Source: DASQDN01 sp035630195 (GTDB lineage: Bacteria; Acidobacteriota; Terriglobia; Bryobacterales; Bryobacteraceae). Taken from it: a stretch of DNA of 7,446 nucleotides. The notes under the pieces are model-generated. The model was not told the DNA's origin. It made no database searches and was given only the letters and a program-made list of their open reading frames with translations. Below are positions 1-6,704 of this stretch, piece by piece (position 1 is the first letter of the stretch; every line of letters starts with the position of its first letter). Location: contig DASQLD010000053.1 in NCBI GenBank assembly GCA_035630195.1, positions 1 through 7,446 of the forward strand. Direction: 5' to 3'. The position numbers were made by a program, and so were the translations under genes.

Positions 1-28
1 TACTCAACCCATTCTGGACAACATCGCT

Positions 29-33
29 GGAGG
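29..33 (+). promoter_or_regulatory. Shine-Dalgarno of the TonB-dependent receptor gene
   Basis: GGAGG lies 8 bases before the GTG at 42. This is ideal spacing, and it decides the start, because the reading frame is also open upstream to the window edge. No promoter can be judged, since only about 28 bases precede it. Confidence 0.7.
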
Positions 34-41
34 TACTTCAG

Positions 42-3000
42 GTGTTCTCATCCTCTCGATCGATCGTTCTTCTCAGGCTGATTGCTGGACTAAGTCTGAC
101 TCTACCGGCATTCCCACAGGGCACGGCCACGATCCGCGGCACCGTCGTCGATCCGACGCAAGCTGCAATCGCCGGCGCGACTATCGTGATAAAAAATCAA
201 CGCACCAACTTTACACGCCAGTCGGTATCCTCGTCAGACGGTATCTACACCATCTCCGCTCTTCCCCCCGGCACCTATGAAGTGTCTGTGGAGGCTTCGG
301 GCTTCAAGCGCTTCTCCGGATCACTCGACTTGCAAACAGGGCAGACCGCCGTCGTGGATGCCACAATGCAGGTGGGATCGGTCGACACGGTCGTCGAGGT
401 TACCGGAGCCGCGCCGATTATCACTACCGAAAGTTCCGAGATTGCGGATGTCAAAGACGCCAGGCGCATTTCGCTGCTGCCCCTTGACGGCCGGAACATC
501 AGTAAGCTGTTCACTCTCACGCCCGGTGTCGAAGCGGCAGGAGATGGCGCAAACCCACGCGTGAACGGCATGAAGATCGGCGCCACAGAGATGCTGCTGG
601 ACGGCATCTCCCTTGTCGACCGCTTTGGTGGTGGCATGAACCGCGTGCAACCTGGACTCGATACCGTCAACGAATTCCGTATCGAAACCGTGGGCTCGCA
701 GGCGCAGTATTCCCGTCCGGCAACCGTGACTCTGGTCACCAAGAGTGGAACGAACTCGTTCCATGGAACTGCTTTCGAAACACACCGCAACAACGCCGCT
801 GGTCTTCGGGCGCGGCAACGACAGGATGGCGCAACAGCGCCGAAGCTGATCCGGAATGAGTTCGGTGTTTCAGCGGGCGGTCCTGTCCTGCTTCCCAAGC
901 TCTACAACGGACGAGACAAAACGTTCTGGTTTTTCGCTTATGAAGGACTGCGCCAAAGGCAATCCGTGTTCTATCGCGCGGAAGTGCCAACAGCGGAAAT
1001 GTGGACCGGCAACTTCAACAACATCGTTGATTCGCAGGGCCGGCAAACGAACATCTACGATCCACTCACCACGGACGCCCAGGGACGCCGGCAGCAGTTC
1101 CCGGGCAACATAATTCCACAGAACCGGCTGTCGCCATTTTTCCAGAAGATGCGCGAGATCACCCCGCTACCCACCACCGGCATCAATCCATTCGTAGGTC
1201 AAAACTTCGACGCTGTTTACCCGCAAGCCAGCAACGTTTTCAAGCTGACCGGACGAGGGGATCACCGGTTCAGCGACAAGGATACGCTGATGGGACGCAT
1301 CTCGGTCTCCGATCTCGCCTACTCGCAAACTGGTGGGCGATTCGGCGCTCCACCCGTCGGGATGGAGAATCCGTATGGCAGCGGTCGTCAGAATGCGCGG
1401 GTGTATTCGATTTCCACTCAATACACGCGCATGTTTTCGCCCGTTGCGCTCAATGAGCTGACACTAGGCGTCCAGCGTTCGAGAAACAGCAACGGCACGC
1501 TGGCCGATCCAGTGAACTGGGCGAATGAGCTGGGCCTGCCGAATCCGTTCGGCGCCTTGGGCTGGCCCACCATGTACACCGACCTTTTCGCGTGGGATGC
1601 GGACAACCGCAAGGACGATAACCTGACGGGTTACGTCGTCGAAGACAACATCACGTGGGTGAAAGGTAAACACTCCTTCAAAGCCGGCGGCAAGTTCCGA
1701 TATGAGCAGAACAACGTTCGGGAACTTCAACAGGCCCAAGGCTCTCACGGCTTCGATGCACGGTGGACCGCCTTGTACGATCCGGTAGCGGACGACCTGG
1801 TTCCGTTCACCGGCGACGGACTCGCTTCGATGGCCCTGGGACTTCCAGCGGAGCTCGCCAATCAGAACAATCGCGGATATTTCTACTTCCGTCAAAACGA
1901 GCTAGGACTGTTCGTTCAGGACACATGGAAGATAAGTTCACGCCTCACTTTGGATCTCGGTCTTCGATGGGATCGCTGGTCGCCATATTCGGAGAAATAC
2001 AACCGCTTCGTTCAAATCGATCCGCTGACCATCGGTTCCAAGTTCGAAGTAGCGACACCAGGTAGCGTGACCATGGAGCAGATTCCAGGCATACTTCCTT
2101 CACAGCTTGCGTCCTGGGCCGGCCGTGGCCTCACATGGACAACGGCCGATGCAGCTGGGCTGCCGTCTAACCTCGTGCGTGCCGACAACAATAATTTCGG
2201 TCCGCGCATCGGCGTTGCGTTCAAACTCACGAACAATAGTGTCCTGCGCGCCAGTTATGGCGAATACTTCTGGACCATGCCGCTTTCCCAGCTCCTGCAG
2301 TCGATGCGCATCACACCTCCGCTCAACCTGCTCTATGTGAATCCCGTCTCGAGTGTGGATGGTACGGCGAACTTTGGCGCCCGGACAATTCCATCGCCAG
2401 ACTCATTCATCGGGCAGGCCACTGTTGATACCGATGGTGTGGTCACGATTCCGCCCTCGGCGCAGAGCGGCCTTCTGATGGATGGCCGGAATTGGCGCGA
2501 TGGGCGCGCGCAGAAGTGGCATCTCACCTTCGAACAGCAAATCGGGAGATTCAGCTCGCTCCGGCTTAGTTATCTCGGTGATCATGGCCGTGACTTGGAG
2601 CAGCGCTACTCCATCAACCAGCGCGAAGCCGAGTTCAACTACGTGACGCGCACGGGGCAGAACCCGCCGGGGAATCGCGATCTGATGCGAGTGAACCCGG
2701 ACTGGAACCTGTTCGCAACAAACCGTACCGGCTACTCCAACACGCACTCACTGCAGGCCGAGTTTGAGAAGCGATATTCGTCCGGATTGCTATTCCAGAC
2801 GTTCTATACTTTCACCCGTGCTTTGACCACGTCCGATTCGGAAGGCTTTAGCAGCGGCAATGGCAATATCAACTCCACGCGGACTCAGACCGCCCAAGTG
2901 CCAGAGATCGGGCAGATTCTAGGCGCCCCGCAGATGAGCTATGACGAGCTTCTTCGATTGACCTATTACAACAACGGCTCCGTGCCGCCTCATCGAGTGC

Positions 3001-3644
3001 GTTGGAACGGTGTGTATGATTTGCCTTTCGGAAAAGGAAGGCGCTTCGGAACGTCGGCATCCGGATTCACGAACCAGGTGATTGGGGGCTGGCAGCTCTC
3101 GACGATCGGCGATTGGCGAAGCGGCAACTGGCTGGGTGTCGCGGCGAATCGCTACCTGTACGGCGATCCGACTCTCAGCGCCGACGAGCGGCTGCTGCTC
3201 AACTTCGGAGGCCGTCCCCAACGCCTGTGGTTCAAGGGCGACTTCGACGTGACTCAGGCAACCGGAGTCGACCAGACGCAGCTTCAAGCCCTGATTCCTG
3301 TTGATCGTACGCAGCGTGTACTCCGTCAGGTGGGACCCCTTGGCGACAATCGAGTTCCGGTTCAGCTCGCCAACGGACAAACACGGCTGACGACGATCAC
3401 GGACGCTGTCAGTTGGAACGCCAGGAATTTCTTCCGTGGTCCGGGTTCCTGGAATTCGGACATCACGTTATCGAAGTCGTTCCCAATTACAGAAAGCGTT
3501 AACCTGCAGTTTTCGGCAGACTTCTTCAACGCGTTCAATCATCCGGTGGATATCGATCCAAATGAGACCACTGGCCTGCAGGACTTAAGTCAACAGCTCA
3601 ATCCGCCTCGTGTCATTCAACTGCGTGCGCGTATTTCCTGGTAG
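42..3644 (+). CDS. TonB-dependent receptor, Oar-like, with N-terminal carboxypeptidase regulatory-like domain
   Basis: Outer-membrane receptor of 1200 residues, expected to take up a large or scarce substrate using TonB/ExbBD energy. The start is GTG with GGAGG 8 bases upstream. Residues 1 to about 26 form a signal peptide (Arg-6 and Arg-12, then a Leu-rich core, then PAFPQ). Residues 28 to about 110 are a carboxypeptidase-regulatory-like beta-sandwich, with GTVVDPTQAAIAGATI and DGIYTISALPPGTYEV as landmarks. VVEVTG near 117-122 sits where the TonB-box region is found in this family. The plug covers about 125-235 (LPLDGRNISKLFTLTPGV, then LLDGIS, ending near TKSGTNSFHG). The rest is a beta-barrel ending in an aromatic residue (IQLRARISW), as outer-membrane strands do. 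The length matches acidobacterial Oar-like receptors, which run roughly 1000-1200 residues. The frame is intact. It is the first visible gene of a probable three-gene operon. The substrate cannot be read from the sequence; a glycan is only suggested by the neighbour. Confidence 0.93.
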   Translation: MFSSSRSIVLLRLIAGLSLTLPAFPQGTATIRGTVVDPTQAAIAGATIVIKNQRTNFTRQSVSSSDGIYTISALPPGTYEVSVEASGFKRFSGSLDLQTGQTAVVDATMQVGSVDTVVEVTGAAPIITTESSEIADVKDARRISLLPLDGRNISKLFTLTPGVEAAGDGANPRVNGMKIGATEMLLDGISLVDRFGGGMNRVQPGLDTVNEFRIETVGSQAQYSRPATVTLVTKSGTNSFHGTAFETHRNNAAGLRARQRQDGATAPKLIRNEFGVSAGGPVLLPKLYNGRDKTFWFFAYEGLRQRQSVFYRAEVPTAEMWTGNFNNIVDSQGRQTNIYDPLTTDAQGRRQQFPGNIIPQNRLSPFFQKMREITPLPTTGINPFVGQNFDAVYPQASNVFKLTGRGDHRFSDKDTLMGRISVSDLAYSQTGGRFGAPPVGMENPYGSGRQNARVYSISTQYTRMFSPVALNELTLGVQRSRNSNGTLADPVNWANELGLPNPFGALGWPTMYTDLFAWDADNRKDDNLTGYVVEDNITWVKGKHSFKAGGKFRYEQNNVRELQQAQGSHGFDARWTALYDPVADDLVPFTGDGLASMALGLPAELANQNNRGYFYFRQNELGLFVQDTWKISSRLTLDLGLRWDRWSPYSEKYNRFVQIDPLTIGSKFEVATPGSVTMEQIPGILPSQLASWAGRGLTWTTADAAGLPSNLVRADNNNFGPRIGVAFKLTNNSVLRASYGEYFWTMPLSQLLQSMRITPPLNLLYVNPVSSVDGTANFGARTIPSPDSFIGQATVDTDGVVTIPPSAQSGLLMDGRNWRDGRAQKWHLTFEQQIGRFSSLRLSYLGDHGRDLEQRYSINQREAEFNYVTRTGQNPPGNRDLMRVNPDWNLFATNRTGYSNTHSLQAEFEKRYSSGLLFQTFYTFTRALTTSDSEGFSSGNGNINSTRTQTAQVPEIGQILGAPQMSYDELLRLTYYNNGSVPPHRVRWNGVYDLPFGKGRRFGTSASGFTNQVIGGWQLSTIGDWRSGNWLGVAANRYLYGDPTLSADERLLLNFGGRPQRLWFKGDFDVTQATGVDQTQLQALIPVDRTQRVLRQVGPLGDNRVPVQLANGQTRLTTITDAVSWNARNFFRGPGSWNSDITLSKSFPITESVNLQFSADFFNAFNHPVDIDPNETTGLQDLSQQLNPPRVIQLRARISW

Positions 3645-3649
3645 GAGAG
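3643..3649 (+). promoter_or_regulatory. possible ribosome binding site of the DUF4091-like gene
   Basis: AGGAGAG overlaps the TAG stop of the receptor gene and lies 17 bases before the ATG at 3667. The motif is good but the spacing is long. No ATG, GTG or TTG codon in that frame lies between it and 3667, so either the spacing is relaxed or reinitiation after the receptor's stop contributes. Confidence 0.4.
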
Positions 3650-3666
3650 CGCTTCGGCTTTTCTGC

Positions 3667-5406
3667 ATGAACACTCTTTCCTGCGTTGCTTTCTTAGCCC
3701 TGGCCCTTCAGTGGCTCCCTGAACACCTTCGACCCAATCCATTTGGCGGCATCGTCGAAGCCGACGGCGGAGCACGTGAGGAAGCGCGAAGCCGACCGAT
3801 AGAATTGGCAGGAGCTCGAGATGGATACGTTTCGGTTCATCTGCTCGTCAGCGCCAAACAATATGCAATATCGGTCCACGCCGAAAGTTTGCAGCCGCAG
3901 ATGTTCCGTGAGTGGTTCCACTATTTGCCGGAATCGAAAACATGGTATCCGGATGCATTAATTCCTGTTGGCTTGCCACACAAGTCGGTGCTGCCCGAGC
4001 CTGACAACAAGATTGCGGACCAGAGCAGCCAGGCTTTTTGGCTCGACATCTGGATTCCCAAGAGCGCTAACCCAGGCTTGCATGAAGGCAAGGTCGTACT
4101 CACGACAAGCGCGGGCGAATCGGTGTTACCGCTTCGAATCCGCGTTCTTCCCGTCGACGTCCCATCACAAGACGTGGTAACTCCGGATCACAATTCGTAC
4201 GGCACGTCCTGGCTAGCGCCCCAATACTCGCAATCGGCCGACGTATTTCCACTCATCCACGCGCACCATCGGATCTTTTATGAACATCGCGGTATCTTTC
4301 ACCAGCTGGGGTACGGCCATGGTGGGAAGGTGGCGCCGGAGTTCGCGCCGGCGCTGACGGGCACCGGACGTTCCCGCAGGCTCGCGAACTGGGACCTCTA
4401 CGACAGGCACTACGGTCCATTGCTGGACGGCTCGGCATTTGCAAACACGCGGAGAGGCGCGCGGCCGATTCCGTTCGTCTACCTTCCCATCAACCCCGAA
4501 TGGCCGGCCTCGTTCGAGTGGTGGGGAGAGAAAGGGTATGAAGCCGAGTTCGTCAATGTCGTGCGTCAAATGGAGGAGCACTTTCGGCAGAAGAACTGGA
4601 CCGGAACCAACTTCGAGCTATTCTTCAATCACAAGAAACGGTACAAGGCGTTCCCGTGGGATGGCGATGAGACTCGCTTTCCGCACGACAACAAATTCTT
4701 CCACGAGTATGCCCGCCTGATGAAGAAAGCAATGCCCGCGGATTCTCCAGTGAAATGGGTATTTCGAACGGATACCAGTTGGACCATGGCAGAGCAGTTC
4801 AAGGAACTCGATGGCGTGATTAACTTCTGGGTAGCCGGCGGCGGCATGCTGAGCATGTACGATTGGGCGCCGGAACTGTTGAGAAAGCGCGGCGACATAC
4901 TGTGGACATACGGGGGCACTCCGAAGGTGGATCAACCGTCCGCGGCGATAACGGCCCGGCTCTTGAAGGCTTGGCTGTGGGGCGCCTCCGGCTATGTTCA
5001 CTGGCTCGCCGTATCGCCGGGCGAAGATCCGTGGTACCGATTCACGGGCGGCGAAACGGCGTTGGTATATTCCGGGCAGCGCTTCGGCATCAACGAACCG
5101 ATACCGAGCATCCGGCTCAAGATCCAACGAAACTGCGTGCAAGACCTGAATCTGCTCGATGCCGAGAAATCGCGTATTCCGCTGGCCGATCTGAAAGGCG
5201 CGGCAACGAAGCGCTTCAATCAAACCGATCCCCGCGACTGGTGGACAAGAAACAGCCCGCTAATGAAGCGACCGCCACAGGAATGGAATAACGCCGACAT
5301 CGAAGATGCTTTGAAAGAGCATGAAAAGGCGACGGGCGCTCCGGACGCATCCGCTTGGGATCGCGTGCGGACCTACACACTCAGCGTCACCGGTGGAGAT
5401 AAATGA
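3667..5406 (+). CDS. secreted glycoside-hydrolase-like protein with DUF4091-type C-terminus
   Basis: Predicted exported protein of 579 residues. MNTLSCVAFLALALQW at the start looks like a signal peptide lacking an early positive charge. About residues 30-165 are beta-rich (FWLDIWIP, then LHEGKVVLTTSAGE, then LPLRIRVLP), the N-terminal sandwich that precedes the barrel in DUF4091 and GH123-like proteins. About 170-465 look like a TIM-barrel body rich in Trp and Tyr (IPFVYLPINPEW, KAWLWGASGYVHW). The segment from about 467 (TALVYSG, then PSIRLKIQRNCVQDLNLLD) matches the DUF4091 hallmark, usually a PSIRLEALRDGIEDYEYL-like stretch. Known relatives are mostly uncharacterised glycosidase-like proteins, so activity is inferred. 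An acidic cluster WDGDETRFP near 331-339 might supply catalytic residues, but I cannot assign them. A GTG at 3610 would add 19 residues with several Arg and overlap the receptor gene; I prefer the ATG because AGGAGAG precedes it. The stop overlaps the next gene by ATGA. Confidence 0.78.
   Translation: MNTLSCVAFLALALQWLPEHLRPNPFGGIVEADGGAREEARSRPIELAGARDGYVSVHLLVSAKQYAISVHAESLQPQMFREWFHYLPESKTWYPDALIPVGLPHKSVLPEPDNKIADQSSQAFWLDIWIPKSANPGLHEGKVVLTTSAGESVLPLRIRVLPVDVPSQDVVTPDHNSYGTSWLAPQYSQSADVFPLIHAHHRIFYEHRGIFHQLGYGHGGKVAPEFAPALTGTGRSRRLANWDLYDRHYGPLLDGSAFANTRRGARPIPFVYLPINPEWPASFEWWGEKGYEAEFVNVVRQMEEHFRQKNWTGTNFELFFNHKKRYKAFPWDGDETRFPHDNKFFHEYARLMKKAMPADSPVKWVFRTDTSWTMAEQFKELDGVINFWVAGGGMLSMYDWAPELLRKRGDILWTYGGTPKVDQPSAAITARLLKAWLWGASGYVHWLAVSPGEDPWYRFTGGETALVYSGQRFGINEPIPSIRLKIQRNCVQDLNLLDAEKSRIPLADLKGAATKRFNQTDPRDWWTRNSPLMKRPPQEWNNADIEDALKEHEKATGAPDASAWDRVRTYTLSVTGGDK
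5392..5398 (+). promoter_or_regulatory. Shine-Dalgarno inside the preceding gene, coupling site
   Basis: GGTGGAG ends 4 bases before the ATG at 5403, within the last codons of the DUF4091-like gene. With the ATGA stop/start overlap at 5403-5406 it indicates translational coupling of the two genes. Confidence 0.6.
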
Positions 5407-5960
5407 CGAAAGTGTCCGCTGTGCTTCTCCTAACCTGGGCCGTATTTGCTGCAGACGTTTCCGATCTGACTCGCGAACTCGATCAGATCGCGCGGGTCGC
5501 TTCAGTGATGGTCGACGGGGATGTCTGTGAGCGCATTCTCACAGCCAGAGCAGCCGCGTCTTTGCTGAAAGAGGACTCCCGGGATAAGTGGGCCGCCAGC
5601 GACAACTTCGATGTCAATCACGATGCATATATTCAGACGAAGAAAGTCCTGATACGCCTCGGAAAGCTCGGCACCCGACCCACCGATGTGAATCTGTGGA
5701 CGCCCGTAGCAAAGGACCTGGTCCAGATTCTGATTCGAAACGCCAACGAGATCAGCCAGTTTTGGAAATGGGGTGACCTCCATCAGCCAATGCCGGCGGA
5801 GATGAAGCGTGTGCTGGCCACGGGAAAGCGGGAGACTGTGACGGCGAAGCCAGGGTTCGTCTCCGTGCTTGCGCCGGTTTCAAATAGTCTCGGAGATAGA
5901 GTCGGGATTGTCGAGGTTGTAACTCAGATTAACCCCGACCCACACGGAAATGTGAAATAA
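5403..5960 (+). CDS. small secreted protein, possible Cache/PAS-like ligand-binding domain, function unknown
   Basis: Protein of 185 residues that I cannot assign to a named family. Residues 1-16 form a clear signal peptide (MTKVSAVLLLTWAVFA, then AD), so it is periplasmic or secreted. Residues 18-115 appear mainly helical, with one Cys (42) and a conserved-looking DVNHDAYIQTKKVL segment near 70-83. Residues 115-175 resemble the membrane-distal half of a periplasmic sensor domain: FWKWGDLHQPMPAEM, a TGKRETVTAKPG turn, FVSVLAPVSNS, then GDRVGIVEVVTQ. That final pattern, a strand, a turn of the type 'x-x-G-D-x-V-G', and a last beta-strand, is typical of Cache/PAS folds. There is no transmembrane helix after the domain and no kinase, cyclase or chemotaxis module, so it would be a free-standing binding protein. 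ATGA overlap with the DUF4091-like gene implies co-translation. The stop falls just at the inferred edge of an insertion-sequence remnant, so the last residues might not be the original ones. Confidence 0.72.
   Translation: MTKVSAVLLLTWAVFAADVSDLTRELDQIARVASVMVDGDVCERILTARAAASLLKEDSRDKWAASDNFDVNHDAYIQTKKVLIRLGKLGTRPTDVNLWTPVAKDLVQILIRNANEISQFWKWGDLHQPMPAEMKRVLATGKRETVTAKPGFVSVLAPVSNSLGDRVGIVEVVTQINPDPHGNVK
5950..5956 (+). repeat. direct repeat ATGTGAA, left copy (possible target-site duplication)
   Basis: ATGTGAA occurs here, in the last sense codons of the 185-residue gene, and again at 6705-6711 in the same orientation. The two copies bracket the IS6-like remnant. IS6-family elements make 8-base duplications; here 7 of 8 bases agree, whichever neighbouring base is included. 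A chance match cannot be excluded. Confidence 0.4.
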
Positions 5961-6704
5961 TCTGCGCGGCCACAATCTACGCTCATCCACTCTCGCTCCA
6001 ATGATGATGATGCCGTTTCAGAACCTATTCCGAGTGCGTCGGCACTTATTGAGCTTTAGCAATCATAGGCTCCTATGGTCGCGATCGTTCATCGGACTGC
6101 ATGTATACACCGCTGTGCGGTCACTGGATTGAGCCCCGCACGGAAGACAAACTCGGCCGTCCAATTTTTCTAAGTTCCGACTTCTCCTCGACAACGGCTG
6201 CGTGGATAAACCGTTGGGCACGCTCGGTTGTTGGCGTAACCCTCAACAGTGTGGGGCACATTGAGAGGATGGTTTCGCATGCCAGCTGAATAGCCTCTCG
6301 GCTTATCGGTAATGATCCAATTGGTTCGGCGCCTTCACTCTGCCACGCGCTTTGTCACGATGCCGTAGAACCAAGCTGTCATCTGTGATCCACGCACGCT
6401 ACATTACTGCTGCTGGTTTTATTCGAATGAAGATCTCATCCTGGTACCAATAGTCGCCGAACTGCCCCTCTTGTTTCTTCGATTTCCGAGCATAGCCGCG
6501 GCCGACTTATACTATTGCCGGATCGTCTCATAGGACACGATGATTCCGCGCTTCGCAAGAAGATTCTCAACATCCCGGAAGCTCAGGCAGAAGCGATGAT
6601 AACGCGCTGACCGCATTGCTGATGATCTCGCGAGGAAACCGATCACGCTTCATAGCATCAGTGTTTTAGTTTTCGTGCTGAAGTTGACAAAATTTACCTG
6701 ACAG
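5957..6704 (-). mobile_element. decayed IS6-family insertion sequence, approximate limits
   Basis: The limits are inferred. The core is the broken transposase at 6150-6653. On the minus strand, the transposase start lies about 50-55 bases from TCTGTCAGGTAAA (6705 down to 6693). This resembles the TCTGT core of IS6-family termini and is at the usual distance from the start codon. The opposite end offers TCTGCGCGGCCAC at 5961-5973 on the plus strand, which agrees at only 7 of 13 positions. The span is about 750 bases, a little short of the usual IS6 length, in keeping with the internal deletion in the transposase. Positions 5961-6149 hold no gene: the 3' part of the element should be here, but I cannot align it. 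The identity as an IS6 remnant is much firmer than the ends. Confidence 0.55.
6150..6653 (-). pseudogene. IS6-family DDE transposase, multiply frameshifted and interrupted
   Basis: Five fragments in shifting frames line up, in order, with an IS6-family transposase. From 6653 to 6603: MKRDRFPREIISNAVSA, the usual N-terminus. From 6604 to 6515, after one extra base: YHRFCLSFRDVENLLAKRG followed by IIVSYETIRQ, the helix-turn-helix region, ending in TAG. From 6503 to 6402: YARKSKKQEGQFGDYWYQDE then IFIRIK; the Asp codon at 6438-6440 is the first catalytic residue; ends in TAG. From 6325 to 6221: NWIITDKPRGYSAG to YANNRA, with the second catalytic Asp at 6305-6307. From 6215 to 6150: STQPLSRRSRNLEKLDGRV, matching the HQPTRxRER stretch. 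The third catalytic residue, Glu after NNRA, is lost at a frameshift. The linker between the first two Asp residues is about 60 bases too short. The protein cannot be functional. Confidence 0.85.

Noticed and set aside
275..898. 207-residue open frame on the minus strand inside the receptor gene
   Set aside because: It is antisense to a confidently identified coding region. Its composition is Ser/Arg/Pro-rich shadow sequence with no recognisable motif.
3610..3666. GTG start at 3610 for the DUF4091-like gene, adding 19 residues
   Set aside because: It overlaps the end of the receptor gene and has no Shine-Dalgarno sequence, whereas AGGAGAG precedes the ATG at 3667. It is not fully excluded, because the added Arg residues would make a more classical signal peptide n-region.
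4618..5223. 201-residue open frame on the minus strand inside the DUF4091-like gene
   Set aside because: It is antisense to a gene with clear family features, carries no ribosome binding site that I can see, and matches no domain I recognise.
6001..6012. ATG repeated four times in tandem
   Set aside because: It is too short to be more than chance low-complexity sequence within decayed DNA.
6033..6046. Hairpin AGTGC-GTCG-GCACT as a terminator of the operon
   Set aside because: The stem has only 5 pairs and no T-run follows. It lies inside the presumed IS remnant, 70 bases after the last stop. No convincing terminator is visible.
6101..6289. 62-residue plus-strand open frame in the intergenic stretch
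   Set aside because: It lies opposite the transposase remnant, which explains the sequence better. It has no convincing Shine-Dalgarno and no recognisable content.
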